Assembly (NCBI RefSeq): GCF_017549005.1 | Contig: NZ_JAFYYT010000038.1 | Location: forward strand, 1-64,000 | Direction of reading: 5' to 3' | Length of the DNA stretch: 64,000 nucleotides | DNA from: Ruminococcus sp. | GTDB lineage: Bacteria > Bacillota > Clostridia > Oscillospirales > Ruminococcaceae | In this document: piece after piece, positions 62,585 through 64,000 of the stretch | Layout: every line of letters starts with the position of its first letter | Numbering within the stretch: the first letter of the stretch is position 1 | Translations under genes and position numbers: made by a program | The notes under the pieces: model-generated | The model's database searches: none | Told to the model about the DNA's origin: nothing | Seen by the model: the letters and a program-made list of their open reading frames with translations, nothing else

Positions 62585-63931
62585 ATGGGAATTTTTTCTA
62601 AGATATCCAGCGGTCTTAAAAAGACAAAAGAATTTCTTTTCGGCGGAATACAGCGGGTTCTCAACAAATTCACCGTAATTGACGAGGACCTTTTTGACGA
62701 GCTCGAGGAACAGATGATAATGAGCGATATCGGAGTTGAGACCTCCGAGGAGATATGCGACAGGCTCCGCAAGAAGATAAAGGAGCGCGGTATCACCGAC
62801 CCTAAGGAGATAATGGGACTTATCCATGAGGTCATCGCCGAGATAATGGGCGACGATACGGGACTTGATCTTTCCGTATCACCTGCAGTTATCATGGTCA
62901 TCGGCGTAAACGGCGCAGGAAAGACCACAACTATCGGAAAGCTCTGCCACCAGTTCAGGCAGGAGGGCAAGAAGGTACTTGTTGCGGCAGCCGATACCTT
63001 CCGTGCAGCTGCCATAGACCAGCTTGAAGTATGGACACAGCGCGCAGGCGTTGATATCGTAAAACACGCCGAGGGCTCAGACCCGGGAGCTGTAGTTTAC
63101 GACGCTCTCGAAGCGGCAAAGGCAAGGGGCTGCGATGTAGTTGTCATTGACACCGCAGGCCGTCTCCACAACAAGAAGAACCTCATGGAGGAGCTCAAAA
63201 AGATAAACCGTATAATCGACACCAAGGCAGGGGAGTGCTCCAGAGAGATACTTCTCGTCCTTGACGCTACAACGGGACAGAACGCCGTGAATCAGGCAAA
63301 GCTTTTCAGTGAGACAGCGCCTATCACGGGTATAGTCCTCACAAAGCTTGACGGAACCGCAAAGGGCGGCATCGTTATCTCTATCAAGAACGAGCTGGGT
63401 ATTCCTGTAAAGCTGATAGGCGTGGGTGAAAAGATAGATGATCTCCAGCCGTTTGACAGCAATATGTTCGTTGACGCTCTCTTTACTTTCTCCGAGCAGC
63501 CTGAGGAGGACGAAGAGGAAGAAGCGACTGAGACAGAGGAATACACTGAGGATACCGTGGAAGATGACGATACAGTTGAAGTTGACGGCGTAAAGGGCAG
63601 CTACAACGAGTACGGCGCGTTCATTCCGTATGAGGAAGAAGACGAAGAGGACTACGAAGAAGAGTCAGTGGACGAGGCTGAGGAGGAAGCTCACGAAGAG
63701 GAAGAAGAGCCCGTATACGAAGAAGTTCAGCCCTCTGACGATGAAGTATCCGAGGACGTTGAAGCTGATGAGAGCCCTGTGATCGATGAAGAAGAGAATG
63801 AGGAAGAAACAGGCGAAGATGAAGGCGGCGAGGAAGAAGCAGAGGAAGATAACGAAGCTGCTCCAGAGCCTGAAAAGAAGAAAAAGCGCGGATTCTTCAG
63901 TAGACTTTTCGGAGGTAAGGACGATGATTAA
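62585..63931 (+). CDS. ftsY: Signal recognition particle receptor FtsY with C-terminal acidic extension
   Basis: A 448-aa SRP GTPase that docks translating ribosomes at the membrane. ATG 62585 follows GGAGGGC. Short amphipathic start [21 protein letters not shown] domain about 20-95, G domain about 100-300 ([35 protein letters not shown]). NG would end near residue 302, but about 146 more residues follow: a highly Glu/Asp-rich tract, then [18 protein letters not shown]. In E. coli the acidic A domain and the similar KKRGFFSWL motif are N-terminal. Here the order is reversed, giving one membrane-binding-like motif at each end. The stop overlaps the next gene by 8 bp. Confidence 0.95.
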   Translation: MGIFSKISSGLKKTKEFLFGGIQRVLNKFTVIDEDLFDELEEQMIMSDIGVETSEEICDRLRKKIKERGITDPKEIMGLIHEVIAEIMGDDTGLDLSVSPAVIMVIGVNGAGKTTTIGKLCHQFRQEGKKVLVAAADTFRAAAIDQLEVWTQRAGVDIVKHAEGSDPGAVVYDALEAAKARGCDVVVIDTAGRLHNKKNLMEELKKINRIIDTKAGECSREILLVLDATTGQNAVNQAKLFSETAPITGIVLTKLDGTAKGGIVISIKNELGIPVKLIGVGEKIDDLQPFDSNMFVDALFTFSEQPEEDEEEEATETEEYTEDTVEDDDTVEVDGVKGSYNEYGAFIPYEEEDEEDYEEESVDEAEEEAHEEEEEPVYEEVQPSDDEVSEDVEADESPVIDEEENEEETGEDEGGEEEAEEDNEAAPEPEKKKKRGFFSRLFGGKDDD

Positions 63932-64000
63932 GCAGCTTGTAATGGCTACGAACAACGCGAATAAGCTCCGCGAAGCAAGGGAGATACTCGCACCTCTCGG
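63924..64000 (+). CDS. rdgB: RdgB/HAM1-type XTP/dITP diphosphatase, partial
   Basis: The first 25 codons only: [20 protein letters not shown] then ILAPL. The (I/L)V.AT.N..K..E pattern is the substrate-binding start of the house-cleaning NTP pyrophosphatase family that removes dITP and XTP. Start ATG 63924 follows GGAGGTAAGG inside the ftsY end and overlaps it by 8 bp. Cut by the right window edge. Confidence 0.85.
   Translation, partial: MIKQLVMATNNANKLREAREILAPL

Overview
The window looks like chromosome from a fibre-degrading gut or rumen Ruminococcus (R. flavefaciens, R. albus or R. champanellensis group). The evidence is four type-I dockerins of one sequence type (core motif VDMSDAV.IMQAL.NP.KYG) attached to a GH26 mannanase, a GH9 endoglucanase, a pectin-binding-like protein and an orphan secreted protein. 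There is also a GH11 xylanase with a Gly/Gln-rich linker, as in R. flavefaciens modular xylanases, together with the low-GC Gram-positive sporulation genes spoIIR and cotJC. The genus is inferred; the species is not fixed.

Layout. 1-4.7 kb: a GH11 xylanase running off the left edge and a divergent dockerin/Cthe_2159-type protein. 5.0-6.6 kb: a calpain-like cysteine protease. 6.8-18.9 kb: a sortase/pilus locus. It holds a lone sortase, a leftward operon (signal peptidase homologue, class C sortase, small pilin) and a rightward operon (coiled-coil protein, signal peptidase, 1580-aa tip adhesin, backbone pilin, class C sortase). 19.1-22.8 kb: a large secreted repeat protein followed by a 35-codon microprotein, with an attenuator-like leader. 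23.1-30.6 kb: a mobile-element scar with two convergent large serine recombinases, a frameshifted XRE regulator, a dockerin protein cut by an amber codon, oriT-like sequence and a 5'-truncated cotJC at the right edge.

31.2-34.5 kb: a leftward zinc operon (membrane protein, ZnuA-like binding protein, CobW/G3E GTPase, lipoprotein) behind a consensus promoter carrying a perfect 7-1-7 Fur/Zur-type box. 34.6-37.6 kb: KtrB-KtrA potassium uptake and CorA. 37.9-40.9 kb: a TPM-domain protein, a VanZ-like protein, and an LRR surface protein behind a strikingly structured leader. 41-48.6 kb: GH26, GH9, a DUF285 LRR protein, a second microprotein of the same family, and a lipoprotein.

48.6-64 kb: conserved core genes, spoIIR, infC-rpmI-rplT (with leader terminator and ATT start), SpoU methyltransferase, dprA, topA, trmFO, plsX, rnc, radical SAM, smc, ftsY and the start of rdgB. 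Much of the left two thirds serves the cell surface: cellulosomal enzymes digest plant wall, pili and LRR/repeat proteins probably mediate attachment, and sortases anchor them.

The least expected items are: (1) two copies of a tiny peptide family (PEMEIIKFDSEDVIT-like), each directly downstream of a large secreted protein; (2) an FtsY with an acidic domain and a second membrane-targeting-like motif at its C-terminus; (3) the amber-split dockerin; (4) a pilus-linked signal peptidase with Gly in place of the catalytic Ser; (5) two structured leaders. No tRNA, rRNA or CRISPR array was recognised.
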